The notes under the pieces are model-generated. The model was not told where the DNA came from and did not search any database. It saw only the letters and a program-made list of their open reading frames with translations. A stretch of DNA of 64,000 nt from Hymenobacter translucens (lineage in GTDB: Bacteria; Bacteroidota; Bacteroidia; Cytophagales; Hymenobacteraceae). This document shows, one piece after another, positions 41,744 through 49,953 of the stretch (within the stretch, counting starts at the first letter, position 1; each line of letters starts with the position of its first letter). The stretch lies in contig NZ_JAJERB010000008.1 of NCBI RefSeq assembly GCF_020685205.1, positions 124,001 through 188,000 on the forward strand. Reading direction: 5' to 3'. The translations under genes were made by a program, and so were the position numbers.

Positions 41744-42103
41744 ATGGAACAGCAACTTGCTTCTCTCCCCACCACTGACCTGCCGTCCCTGTCGACTTTT
41801 GAGGGCAACGAAGGGGTTGTGCTTACGGCCGACAATGCCGGTCTGCTAACCCGCGCTTACCGCACCAGCTCGCCGGACAGCATCCTGGGCAGCTTTATCG
41901 GCCGCCAGCACCTCGAAGCAATTCTGGCTCAGGAAACCTGCGTGGGCATCCGCATCTACTACGGCGTGGACGCGCATGGCAGCCCCTGTCTGGTTTTGTC
42001 CGGCGCTGACTCTGAAGAATCAGATCTGGTAGATGGCCCGATTGTCAGCATGGGGCCCGTTTCGCCACCGCGGAAGGGCCAGAACAACGTCCTGAACAGC
42101 TAA
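41744..42103 (+). CDS. Conserved small protein of unknown function
   Basis: A 119-residue soluble protein. It has no signal peptide and no motif I recognise. Notable segments are NEGVVLTADNAGLLTRAYRT, FIGRQHLEAILAQETCVGIR and a C-terminal tail VSPPRKGQNNVLNS. It has its own promoter and is followed 35 bp later by an integral membrane protein and then a two-component pair, so it may belong to that locus. Confidence 0.6.
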   Translation: MEQQLASLPTTDLPSLSTFEGNEGVVLTADNAGLLTRAYRTSSPDSILGSFIGRQHLEAILAQETCVGIRIYYGVDAHGSPCLVLSGADSEESDLVDGPIVSMGPVSPPRKGQNNVLNS

Positions 42104-42138
42104 ATGGCTGTTTGCCCGAGTCTTTAACCTAACTCCCT

Positions 42139-42834
42139 ATGCCTGAGCACTGGGTCATTCCGTTTTCAGCCAAGCTGGAGACGGTGGCTTACCTGAGCGC
42201 CGCGCTGCCCCTGGCGGTAGCGTGGCGCCGCCGCCATCTGCTCAGCCCTCCCCTGCAGGTGCTGTTCTGGATTCCGGTGTATATCCTGATTGCCTCGGGC
42301 ATTGCCTGGTACCTATCGCACAAGTATTACTATAACCTGCCGTTTATCCACCTGACTACGGTAGTGGAGACGCTGCTTTATATTCTGGTGTACTATCGGG
42401 CCTTGGCAGCGCCCCGCACCCGCTACTACATTAAGCTGGCTACGGTGGGCTTCCTGGTCTTCGCTGCTTTCGACTCCTTCTACCTGGAAGGGATGCAGCA
42501 GATCAACTCCTACACCAACGCGCTGGAGACGTTTATTATCATCTCCCTGGCTTTGCTCTACTTCGAGCAGACCCTGCACGATCTTTCCGCGGCTCGATTA
42601 GAGCGGGACCCGCTGTTTCTGGCCAGCGTGGGCATCGTCCTGTACCTGACCGGCACGGTTACCATCTACCTGCTCATGGCCCGCACCGTGACGGATGAGG
42701 ACGAGCTGACGTACAGCGCCATGAGCATCATTACTTCCCTGCTGCTCTTGCTGCTGTGCGGGATGCTGACCTGGTCGTTTCTGATGGCGGGGCGGGCCAA
42801 CACCCAGCATAAGATGCCGAGCCACTTCAGGTAG
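42139..42834 (+). CDS. Multi-pass membrane protein of unknown function
   Basis: A 231-residue protein with six or seven hydrophobic helices (VAYLSAALPLAVAW, VLFWIPVYILIASGIAWYL, TTVVETLLYILVYYRAL, IKLATVGFLVFAAFDSFYL, FIIISLALLYFEQTL, VGIVLYLTGTVTIYLLM, MSIITSLLLLLLCGMLTWSF). No family recognised with certainty. It lies upstream of the sensor kinase and response regulator, an arrangement that suggests it could be a sensing or signalling component. A gap of 178 bp of AT-rich DNA separates it from the kinase. Confidence 0.65.
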   Translation: MPEHWVIPFSAKLETVAYLSAALPLAVAWRRRHLLSPPLQVLFWIPVYILIASGIAWYLSHKYYYNLPFIHLTTVVETLLYILVYYRALAAPRTRYYIKLATVGFLVFAAFDSFYLEGMQQINSYTNALETFIIISLALLYFEQTLHDLSAARLERDPLFLASVGIVLYLTGTVTIYLLMARTVTDEDELTYSAMSIITSLLLLLLCGMLTWSFLMAGRANTQHKMPSHFR

Positions 42835-43012
42835 TAGAAGGTAAAATATCACGCTCGTTACAATTCCAGAATTTTCCGATTCTATTCTATTATTTATCAA
42901 TACCTTTATAACCCTGATTCTGTAGCTCCCCCTTTACTTTACTTATAGCTTTCTCGTTCGGGTGCGCGTGCCTATCTTCACAGACGGCTCTGGCTAACCT
43001 GTTGCTCCGCGA

Positions 43013-43855
43013 ATGAGAACCACTCAATTCTATTCTATGGATAGTTGGCTGCTGCCTATCCTGCTCACAACGCCCCTGCTGCTGCTTTTGGTAGTCAGCA
43101 TAATTGCGTTCGTGCTGCGGTACCAGCGCCGGCTGTTCGTGCAGCAGCAGCAGCTGCGCGATGCCCATGAGCAGGCCCAGCAGCAGGCCCTCGAAGCGGC
43201 CCTGCTGGCTCAGGAAGATGAGCGCCGCCGCATTGCCGCCGACCTGCACGACGGCGTCGGCACCACCCTGGCCATCGTCAAGCTTCATCTGCGCACTCTC
43301 GGCCCGGCCGACTACACCCAGGAGGCTGCTGCCCTGCTCGACCAGGCCATTGGCGAGGTTCGGCGCATCTCGCGCAACCTGCTGCCGGCGGCCTTGCAGA
43401 AGTTCGGACTTTCCTTTGCCCTCGAAGCCCTGGTTCGCACGGTTCCCGAAGGTGGTCCCACCCGGGTGGTATTGGCCCAGAAGGGCACTCCCCGCCGCCT
43501 GCATGCTCAGCACGAGCTGATCATCTACCGCGTGGTGCAGGAGCTGCTGGGCAACGGGCTTCGGCACGCCCAGGCCAGCACCATTACCCTGGATGTGCAT
43601 TTTGAGGCCGACCAGCTGACTTTCCGGTATGCAGACGATGGCGTGGGCTTCGACCCGGAACAGTACGAAGGGCTGCCGCCTGTGGGGTCGCGCAGCGGGC
43701 TGGGTTTGACCAACCTTCGCAGCCGGGTAGCCGTGCTCCGGGGAGTAATGCGGCACGAGTCGGCCCCGGGGGCGGGCAGCCAGGTTTGGATTTCCTTTCC
43801 GGTTCCGTATCTTCAGGTCGAAATACCTACTCCTCAACCTGTTGCCGCCCTATGA
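43013..43855 (+). CDS. Sensor histidine kinase, NarL/DesK type (HisKA_3)
   Basis: A 280-residue kinase. One N-terminal transmembrane helix (LPILLTTPLLLLLVVSIIAF) is followed directly by a coiled coil and the HisKA_3 phosphoacceptor EDERRRIAADLHDGVGTTLA, with His79. The ATPase has the N box VVQELLGNGLRHAQAS, DDGVGFDPEQ and GLGLTNLRSR. There is no extracellular sensor domain, so the signal probably reaches it through the membrane or a partner. An alternative start is ATG 43037. Its stop overlaps the next start by four bases (ATGA), so they are co-translated. Confidence 0.9.
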   Translation: MRTTQFYSMDSWLLPILLTTPLLLLLVVSIIAFVLRYQRRLFVQQQQLRDAHEQAQQQALEAALLAQEDERRRIAADLHDGVGTTLAIVKLHLRTLGPADYTQEAAALLDQAIGEVRRISRNLLPAALQKFGLSFALEALVRTVPEGGPTRVVLAQKGTPRRLHAQHELIIYRVVQELLGNGLRHAQASTITLDVHFEADQLTFRYADDGVGFDPEQYEGLPPVGSRSGLGLTNLRSRVAVLRGVMRHESAPGAGSQVWISFPVPYLQVEIPTPQPVAAL

Positions 43856-44274
43856 GCTCCCTAATTAACCTGGCGGTGGTCGATGACCACATTCTGTTCC
43901 GCAAAGGGCTGCGGGCTCTGATCAGCGGCTTTGAGGGCATGACCGTGCTGTTCGAAGCCGGCGACGGGCAAGAGCTGCTGGAGCGCCTCGATCAGGGCAC
44001 CATTCCGCAGGTGGTGCTGATGGATCTGCAGATGCCCGTCCTCGACGGCCTGCAGACGATGCGCCTGCTCCGGGCGCAGTACCCCCAGGTCCGCGTCGTC
44101 ATTATCTCCATGCACGACGAGCCCGAGCTGATGGACAGCCTGCTGGCTGAGGGTGCGAATGGCTATCTGCTCAAAAACGCCAACCCCGAAGAAGTGCGCG
44201 GGGCTATTCTGGCCGCCGCCGGCAATATCGTCGGCCGGCCGGCGTCGGCTCCCCGGGCGCTGCCGGTCCTGTAA
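43852..44274 (+). CDS. Response regulator, receiver domain only
   Basis: A 140-residue protein starting at ATG 43852, overlapping the kinase stop (ATGA). The receiver has the acidic pair D11-D12, phospho-acceptor D58 (VVLMDLQMP), S86 and K108 (YLLKNA). NarL-type regulators paired with HisKA_3 kinases usually continue with a LuxR-type HTH to about 210 residues. Here the protein stops after ILAAAGNIVGRPASAPRALP, and no HTH follows before the terminator at 44313. It must act on a partner, or it is a truncated regulator. Confidence 0.88.
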   Translation: MSSLINLAVVDDHILFRKGLRALISGFEGMTVLFEAGDGQELLERLDQGTIPQVVLMDLQMPVLDGLQTMRLLRAQYPQVRVVIISMHDEPELMDSLLAEGANGYLLKNANPEEVRGAILAAAGNIVGRPASAPRALPVL

Positions 44275-44312
44275 ATCCAGAGCATTCCCGCTCCTTAAGA
44301 AAGGAAAGTGAA

Positions 44313-44362
44313 CCAAATAAAGAAGGGTCCCTGCCAGCCGGCAGGGACCCTTCTTTATTTGG
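44313..44362. terminator. Bidirectional terminator, 23-bp perfect stem
   Basis: CCAAATAAAGAAGGGTCCCT continues GCC and pairs perfectly with GGC plus AGGGACCCTTCTTTATTTGG around a 4-nt loop. It serves both the response regulator and the convergent TonB receptor gene. Confidence 0.9.
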
Positions 44363-44374
44363 TGTGAAGCGAGA

Positions 44375-47131
44375 TTAGAGCGTAGCCGACACGCCCAGGG
44401 TGAACGTCCGGCCGCGGTTGAAGAAGCCCCGCAGGTTGGTGGGGTCCGTTACAATAGCCCCGCTGCTGCCGGCCGGCAGGTCGGTGAGAAAGTATTCGTC
44501 CAGCACGTTCAGCACCGAGCCTTTGATGCCCAGGCGCACCTTGTCGTGGAACATCGGCGCCAGGTCGTAGCCGGCGTGCAGGTCAAGGTTGCGGGTGGTA
44601 GGCACGCGGTACGAGTCGGTGCGGTTGGCTTCCTGGCGCAGGTCTACCGGGTTGAAGCCAGCGTAGTACTTGGTGAAGAGCAGGAAGGACGGGCGGACGT
44701 ACAGACCGCGGATGGGCTCGATGCGCATACCCAGCTGGAATTGGTTCTGGGCGGCGTCGCCCACGTGCACCTGATCGAGGTACACCGGCACATCGTCGAA
44801 GCCCGGAATGATCTGGTTGTTCTCGTTTACGGCCGTCAGGCTGCCGGTACCGATCCAGCGCCAGTCGCCCACCGAAATGGCGGCGTTCAGCTGCACCTTC
44901 CGGCTGATTTCCTGGGCTACGCTCAGCTCGATGCCCATGTGGCGGGCGTTGATGTTGCGCACCGAATAATAGGCCAGCCCTTCTTCACCCGACGGGTTCA
45001 GTCCCGTGGTGTTGTTGCTGCGGTTTGACCACAGGGTATAGTAGGCGTTCAGAGTAGCTTTCAGGCTGGGGTAGCTGATGCCGTAGCCCATTTCGAAGCT
45101 GGTGACGCCCTCGTTCCGGATGCCCTTGTACTTGTTGCCGTTCAGGTCGTACACCTGGTTGAAGAACGGAATCCGCGAGTTATAGCCAACGTTCAGGAAG
45201 AGGTTGTTGAACTCCGTGATGTTGTAGTTGGCGCCGGCCTTCACGCTGTAGCCGGGAATATTAGCCCAGGGCGTTTCGAGGTAGCTGGCTTCGTCGTTGG
45301 TGTAGGTGCGGCCATCCACCGTTGCCGTGCGGCCGAAAGGTACGGGTACGGCCGTGCCGTTGGCGTCGTATACCACGCGGGGCCGGAAGAAGTCGATGCG
45401 CTTGTAGGAAACCTGCGACAGCGTGCCGCTGATAACGGCCGACAGTGCCGGAGTCTTGTATTCCAGCTGTCCGTAGCTGCCCAGCCAACGGGTTTTACCG
45501 TCGTAGTTGAAGTTGATCTTGTCGCCCTCCCGCAGACGCTGCGTGGGCGAAGCATTCCGGTCGTTGGAGGTGGAGTTCTGGTTCCAGTTGTTGAGCACGT
45601 AGTCACCGCCGAGCAGGTCGACGATCTTCTGGTAGTGGTAGCCGCGGTACGTACGGCCATCGATACCGGCCGACAAGGTCAGCTTGTCGCTCAGCGTGTA
45701 GTCGGCGCCGGTCACGAAACCATACCAGCGGTGGTTGTTCACGTTCGAGCGCAGAAACGTGGTCGAGAGCTTCTCCCCGTTCACCACGTTCCGCATGTTG
45801 GTGTCGAAGGCATTCTGGATGTTGGCCTGGCCGGTGCTGGTGAGCTGGGCCAGGGAACCCGTCGGGCCTATGCCGCCGCCGGAGCCGTAGGAGGCGTAGA
45901 GCACCGTGGAGATGAACAGCTTGTTGTTGACCTGCCAGTAGTCGTTGAGGTTGATCTGGGGCTTGTGGTAGTAGTTCGAGCGCGTGTTCAGCACTTCCTC
46001 ACCCTGGTACTGGCGCTGCCCGCTGGCATCCAGCGTGTAGCGGTTCAGTACGCCCCAGTCGGGGTTGTAGCGGAAACCCCGGTCACCGTTGAGCACCTGA
46101 GCGGCACCCAGCTCCCGGGCCTTTTCGTTGGAATAAGCGCCTACCTGGGTGAACGTCGAGCGCTGCCCGTGCTTCTGGGGCGAGCCCATGCCGGTCAGGG
46201 ACAGGCGGTGGTTGCCGATCTTTTTGCTGATGTTGCCGAAGTAGGTCCAGGCGTCGTCATAGGCGTTTTCCACCCAGCCCTCGCCCGTGCGGCGCGAACC
46301 GTACACGGTAAATGCCCAGTCGTTCTTAAGCACACCCGAGCTCAGCATCAGCGAATACTTGCGGTAGTTGTACGAGCCGATTTCTGTGCGGGCAATGGCA
46401 GCTTTCTTATCGTCGAAGCCGCGGGTGAGCACGTTGATGGTGCCGCCCACGGAGGGAACCGAGATTTTCGAAGCCGACAGGCCGCGCTGCACCTGCAGGC
46501 TTTTGGTGACGTCGCCCAGGTCCCAGTTCGACCAGAACACGCTGCCGTTTTCCATGTCGTTTACCGGCACGCCGTTAATCATGACGGCCACGTTGCGCTG
46601 GTCGAAGCCCCGGATGTTGATGCGGGAGTCGCCGGTGCCGCCGCCGCCCTGGGTGGCGTACACGCCGGGCGTCTCGTTCAGGATCATCGGCAGGTCGCGG
46701 TTCGAGAGTGTTTCGCGCAGCTTCACCTCATTCACGGCCGAAAAGGCCACCGGGGTAGAGCGCTCCACGGCCACGCCGAGCGAGCCCACTACCTGTACTT
46801 CGTTCAGGGTAGCATTGTCGCCGGCCAGGGAAAAGGACGAGGTGACGTTCTGGCTGGTGATGGTCACGCGCTGCTCCATCGTCTTGTACCCGATAAAGGA
46901 GGCCCGGAGCACGTAGGTACCCGGCTTCAGCCCGGAAATGGCATAGGAGCCGTTGACCTCGGTGCCGGTGCCGGTATTCACGTCGTTGCCGCTGACCTGC
47001 ACCGTGGCGCCGGGCAGACCTTCGCCGGTAACTTTATCGAGTACGCGTCCCTTCACGGAGAAAGTACCCTGCGCCAGCGCTGACAGCGTGGTCAGACAGA
47101 CCAGTAAGAAAGATAGTAAGGTGTGTTTCAT
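44375..47131 (-). CDS. TonB-dependent outer-membrane receptor
   Basis: A 918-residue receptor. ATG 47131 starts a signal peptide (LLSFLLVCLTTLSALAQ). Residues about 20-105 are a carboxypeptidase-like regulatory domain (SVKGRVLDKVTGEGLPGATV). The plug follows: LPMILNETPGVYATQGGGGT, RINIRGFDQRNVAVMINGVP and GTINVLTRG. The barrel continues to a C-terminal RGFFNRGRTFTLGVSATL. No SusD partner is next to it, so it is not a typical glycan-uptake pair; iron, cobalamin or a small substrate is possible. It is transcribed away from the 47307 gene. Confidence 0.92.
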   Translation of the reverse strand: MKHTLLSFLLVCLTTLSALAQGTFSVKGRVLDKVTGEGLPGATVQVSGNDVNTGTGTEVNGSYAISGLKPGTYVLRASFIGYKTMEQRVTITSQNVTSSFSLAGDNATLNEVQVVGSLGVAVERSTPVAFSAVNEVKLRETLSNRDLPMILNETPGVYATQGGGGTGDSRINIRGFDQRNVAVMINGVPVNDMENGSVFWSNWDLGDVTKSLQVQRGLSASKISVPSVGGTINVLTRGFDDKKAAIARTEIGSYNYRKYSLMLSSGVLKNDWAFTVYGSRRTGEGWVENAYDDAWTYFGNISKKIGNHRLSLTGMGSPQKHGQRSTFTQVGAYSNEKARELGAAQVLNGDRGFRYNPDWGVLNRYTLDASGQRQYQGEEVLNTRSNYYHKPQINLNDYWQVNNKLFISTVLYASYGSGGGIGPTGSLAQLTSTGQANIQNAFDTNMRNVVNGEKLSTTFLRSNVNNHRWYGFVTGADYTLSDKLTLSAGIDGRTYRGYHYQKIVDLLGGDYVLNNWNQNSTSNDRNASPTQRLREGDKINFNYDGKTRWLGSYGQLEYKTPALSAVISGTLSQVSYKRIDFFRPRVVYDANGTAVPVPFGRTATVDGRTYTNDEASYLETPWANIPGYSVKAGANYNITEFNNLFLNVGYNSRIPFFNQVYDLNGNKYKGIRNEGVTSFEMGYGISYPSLKATLNAYYTLWSNRSNNTTGLNPSGEEGLAYYSVRNINARHMGIELSVAQEISRKVQLNAAISVGDWRWIGTGSLTAVNENNQIIPGFDDVPVYLDQVHVGDAAQNQFQLGMRIEPIRGLYVRPSFLLFTKYYAGFNPVDLRQEANRTDSYRVPTTRNLDLHAGYDLAPMFHDKVRLGIKGSVLNVLDEYFLTDLPAGSSGAIVTDPTNLRGFFNRGRTFTLGVSATL

Positions 47132-47164
47132 GCAGTAGAACGGAATTTCGGCACTTAGCCAGAG

Positions 47165-47172
47165 CAAAGATA
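47165..47172 (-). promoter_or_regulatory. -7 element (TATCTTTG) of the TonB receptor gene
   Basis: The plus strand reads CAAAGATA, giving TATCTTTG on the minus strand, 34 bp before ATG 47131. A CAA at 47195-47197 could be the -33 TTG (22-nt spacing). Confidence 0.55.
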
Positions 47173-47221
47173 AGCGTTTGAGCGGTAGCGGAAACAACCA
47201 GCAACCCACCATCTTTCAGGC

Positions 47222-47252
47222 TTGATATCAATGCCGCCGAACTCTACCTTTG
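47222..47252 (+). promoter_or_regulatory. Promoter of the 47307 gene
   Basis: TTG (47222-47224), 20 nt, TACCTTTG (47245-47252), a good match to the Bacteroidota consensus. Leader of about 50 nt to ATG 47307. Confidence 0.6.
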
Positions 47253-47306
47253 ATGGGTGTATCCGGGGCCGACTACCGGCTCCTCTCCTCCTGTCTAGCT
47301 TCTTCT

Positions 47307-48701
47307 ATGCTCAAGTCGTTTCTGCTGTCCGGCCTGCTCACGCTGGCTTGCGGCCAGTCAATCCAGGCCCAGACCAACCCATATCTGTTCGATCTGCAGA
47401 AGGTCACGCTCACCGTGCCGGCCTCTTCCTACCACGTGGCTCAGGTAGTGGACGCCCGTGCCGACCGCAGCCGGCTTGGGGTTGTGCAGCGTGGGATTGA
47501 CAACGTGCCGGTGTCTGCCAACTTCCGGCAAAGCCTGGAAGCCGAGCTGATGGCCCTCTTTCAGCGTCAGCTCCCACCCCAGCCCGGCTCCAGGCCGGTG
47601 GTGCTGCGGGTTCATGCCTTCAACATCAGCGAGCGGACTACCGCTGCTTCCGAGAAAGCCACAACCGAGTTGGTGGTTGACTACCTGGTTGAGCAGCCCG
47701 ATCACACCTACCAGGTGCTGCTGAGTACCGGTGAGCTGGTCGAAACCGGAGGAATTGAAGTCACGAGCAAGCATGCTGCCACGATTGGCCAGGCTTTGCA
47801 GCAGAGCCTGGCCCGGCTCAGCACTGCTCCCGCCCTTGCCGGTCCGGTGCTCAGCCTGGCCGAGGTAACGGCCGGCAAGGGTGGTGCGGCTGACGTGCGG
47901 TTTCCCATTCAGACCCAGCCGATGCGCCGGGGCGTGTACCGCTCGTTTGAGGAGTTCATCAACAACAACCCAACCCTGGCCGAAGGACCGTTTGAAATCG
48001 TGCGCCGCCCTCACGCCAGCCGGCAGTGGGCGGGCCAGGACGAAGTAGAGGCCTACTACCTCCATCTCGATGCCGCTCACCCACGCCGCCTGGTGCGGGA
48101 CGGCGCCTGGGGCGTGTCGGACGGTAAAGCGGCTTACATCCTGGACGGGAGCTACTACTACGAGATGACGCCCAGCGGCCAGAATTACACGTTCATGACC
48201 CGGGCGGGAGCAAACCCGGATGCCGTGCTGGCCGGGGCCCTGGTGGGCGGATTGGCCGGGGCCGTGGTGGTGGGAGCCGTGTCTTCCGGGCGTCCTCAGC
48301 AGGCCGAGCTGCACCTGATGACGGGCCGGGTAGTGCTGGGCCCGGTGCTGGGAGACAACCCCGATGCAATCTTTGCTCAGGCCGATACGGCTGCCATCTA
48401 TCTATACCGCCGCCCAGACGCCCGGGCCAACCAGGAACTGACGGTGACCGTGGACGGTCAGGCTGTGGGAACTCTGCCTGTCAACGGCTTTCTGGCGTTG
48501 AGCTGGCAAAACCGCCGCAAGGAAATCACCATCTGCGTTCAGGGCAGTGCTCCTACCTGCTACGCCTTCGTGCCCGACTTTTCGGCGCCCAACTTTCTGG
48601 AATGCGCCTTGCCGACGGCTACCAGCACCACCCCTACCCTTAAACCGTCTCCGGCCAAGGAAGGCATGTTCTACGTCAAGAAATTTCGCCGGCGCCGCTA
48701 A
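47307..48701 (+). CDS. Secreted protein with glycine-zipper, unknown function
   Basis: A 464-residue exported protein; ATG 47307 gives a signal peptide (LLSGLLTLACGQSIQAQ) and fits the promoter at 47222-47252. The first 160 residues have a mixed alpha/beta look (QVVDARADRSRLGVVQRGID, SLEAELMALFQRQLPPQPGS). Near residues 308-325 is a glycine-rich hydrophobic stretch (GALVGGLAGAVVVGAVSSG) like a glycine zipper. No family recognised. It is divergent from the TonB receptor and shares its intergenic region. Confidence 0.6.
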   Translation: MLKSFLLSGLLTLACGQSIQAQTNPYLFDLQKVTLTVPASSYHVAQVVDARADRSRLGVVQRGIDNVPVSANFRQSLEAELMALFQRQLPPQPGSRPVVLRVHAFNISERTTAASEKATTELVVDYLVEQPDHTYQVLLSTGELVETGGIEVTSKHAATIGQALQQSLARLSTAPALAGPVLSLAEVTAGKGGAADVRFPIQTQPMRRGVYRSFEEFINNNPTLAEGPFEIVRRPHASRQWAGQDEVEAYYLHLDAAHPRRLVRDGAWGVSDGKAAYILDGSYYYEMTPSGQNYTFMTRAGANPDAVLAGALVGGLAGAVVVGAVSSGRPQQAELHLMTGRVVLGPVLGDNPDAIFAQADTAAIYLYRRPDARANQELTVTVDGQAVGTLPVNGFLALSWQNRRKEITICVQGSAPTCYAFVPDFSAPNFLECALPTATSTTPTLKPSPAKEGMFYVKKFRRRR

Positions 48702-48724
48702 CCAAGCACATCCCCCTTGTGCGG

Positions 48725-49081
48725 CTACCCCAGTTCCGTACCAGGGTCCCAGAACCGGGTTTTGAAGTCCTGCACCGTGTCGTCCACAATTTGAATGCCC
48801 TCGGCTTCCAGGAATTCCTGCATGGCCGTGGGCGTGGCGAAATGCTGACGCCCGGTCAGCTGCCCGAGCCGGTTTACGACCCGGTAGGCGGGAATAGCCT
48901 GGGGCCCTACCTGCGGGTGCGCTGCCATCATGGCCCAGCCCACCATCCGGGCGCCGTTGCGCGCGCCGAGGTAGTGGGCAATGGCGCCGTAGGTAGTCAC
49001 GCGCCCCACCGGCACCAGCCGGACGACGTCGTGCACATCCTGGAAGAAGTTACGGTGGGCATCGGAAAGCTCTTTCGCCAT
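48725..49081 (-). CDS. MGMT-like protein without the active-site cysteine (ATL)
   Basis: A 118-residue homologue of the C-terminal domain of O6-alkylguanine-DNA alkyltransferase. ATG 49081 is chosen. The conserved VPVGRVTTYGAIAHYLGARN, RMVGWAMMAAHP and RVVNRLGQL blocks are present, but the PCHR motif reads PAYR with Ala65 in place of the acceptor Cys. Such alkyltransferase-like (ATL) proteins bind alkylated guanine and hand it to nucleotide-excision repair without transferring the alkyl group. It is monocistronic, opposite to the DUF892 gene. Confidence 0.85.
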   Translation of the reverse strand: MAKELSDAHRNFFQDVHDVVRLVPVGRVTTYGAIAHYLGARNGARMVGWAMMAAHPQVGPQAIPAYRVVNRLGQLTGRQHFATPTAMQEFLEAEGIQIVDDTVQDFKTRFWDPGTELG

Positions 49082-49286
49082 CGGGAAGCGGGTAAAAGTG
49101 AAAACGGGGTGAAAGATGATACGGGACGTCGGGCAAAGCAGCCGGCTGGAATATCCGTCAAAAACGTCGGGACCGGGCGCGGCGGCACCGAATTCTTTTC
49201 CAACCTCCGGCATTGCGCCGCCGTAAGGTAAGTGACCCCACCGGTTACGATGGGGCCTTTGTCCACTCCCAACCTACCTAACTACT

Positions 49287-49781
49287 ATGTCAAGCAAACT
49301 TGAAACGCTCGAGGACCTGTTCCAGGAGCAACTGAAAGACCTGTACAGCGCCGAAAACCAGCTTTTGAAGGCGCTGCCCGATATGGCGAAGGAAGCCAAG
49401 GACAGCCGGCTGCGCATGGGCTTCGAGAAGCATCTGCGCGAAACTGAAAACCAGGTGAAGCGCCTGGAGCAGATCGGCAAGTCGCTGAACGTGGACCTGG
49501 GTGGCCATACCTGCAAAGCCATGCAGGGCTTGGTTGCCGAAGGCAAAGAAACCATTTCGGAAAAAGCCACCGATGAAGTAAAAGATGCTGCTCTGATTGC
49601 CTCGGCTCAGCGCGTAGAGCACTACGAAATCTCGGGCTACGGCACGGCTGCTCACTACGCCGAGCGCCTGGGCCACGCCGAAGCTGCCGGCCTGCTGCGC
49701 CAGACGCTGCAGGAAGAGCAGAATACGGATACCATCCTCAACGACCTGGCCAAGAGCTACATCAACGCCCGGGCGCTGTAG
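49287..49781 (+). CDS. DUF892 (YciF-like) ferritin-like protein
   Basis: A 164-residue four-helix protein. Its sequence, LEDLFQEQLKDLYSAENQLL then KALPDMAKEAKDSRLRMGFE, with Glu residues and HxxE-type pairs (HLRETENQVKRLEQIGKSL, VEHYEISGYGTAAHYAERLG), fits DUF892/YciF. This ferritin-like family forms dimers that may bind di-iron; it is often stress-induced. It has a perfect terminator 13 bp after its stop. Confidence 0.9.
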   Translation: MSSKLETLEDLFQEQLKDLYSAENQLLKALPDMAKEAKDSRLRMGFEKHLRETENQVKRLEQIGKSLNVDLGGHTCKAMQGLVAEGKETISEKATDEVKDAALIASAQRVEHYEISGYGTAAHYAERLGHAEAAGLLRQTLQEEQNTDTILNDLAKSYINARAL

Positions 49782-49794
49782 TCTGCCCCCACTA

Positions 49795-49833
49795 ACACAA
49801 AAAAAGCCTGCAACCCGCAGGCTTTTTTTGTGT
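49795..49833. terminator. Bidirectional terminator, 17-bp perfect stem
   Basis: ACACAAAAAAAGCCTGC pairs with GCAGGCTTTTTTTGTGT over a 5-nt loop, 13 bp after the DUF892 stop. Confidence 0.92.
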
Positions 49834-49953
49834 TTCTACCCCATGCCCCCGCTTTGCCTGGGTTCCACTGAACCCCTCGGCTTCGCCCATCGTTGTGTAG
49901 CCTTGACCCTCAGCGGCAGGCTGATTAGCTAAGTCGGGAAAGAACCCTGTTAC

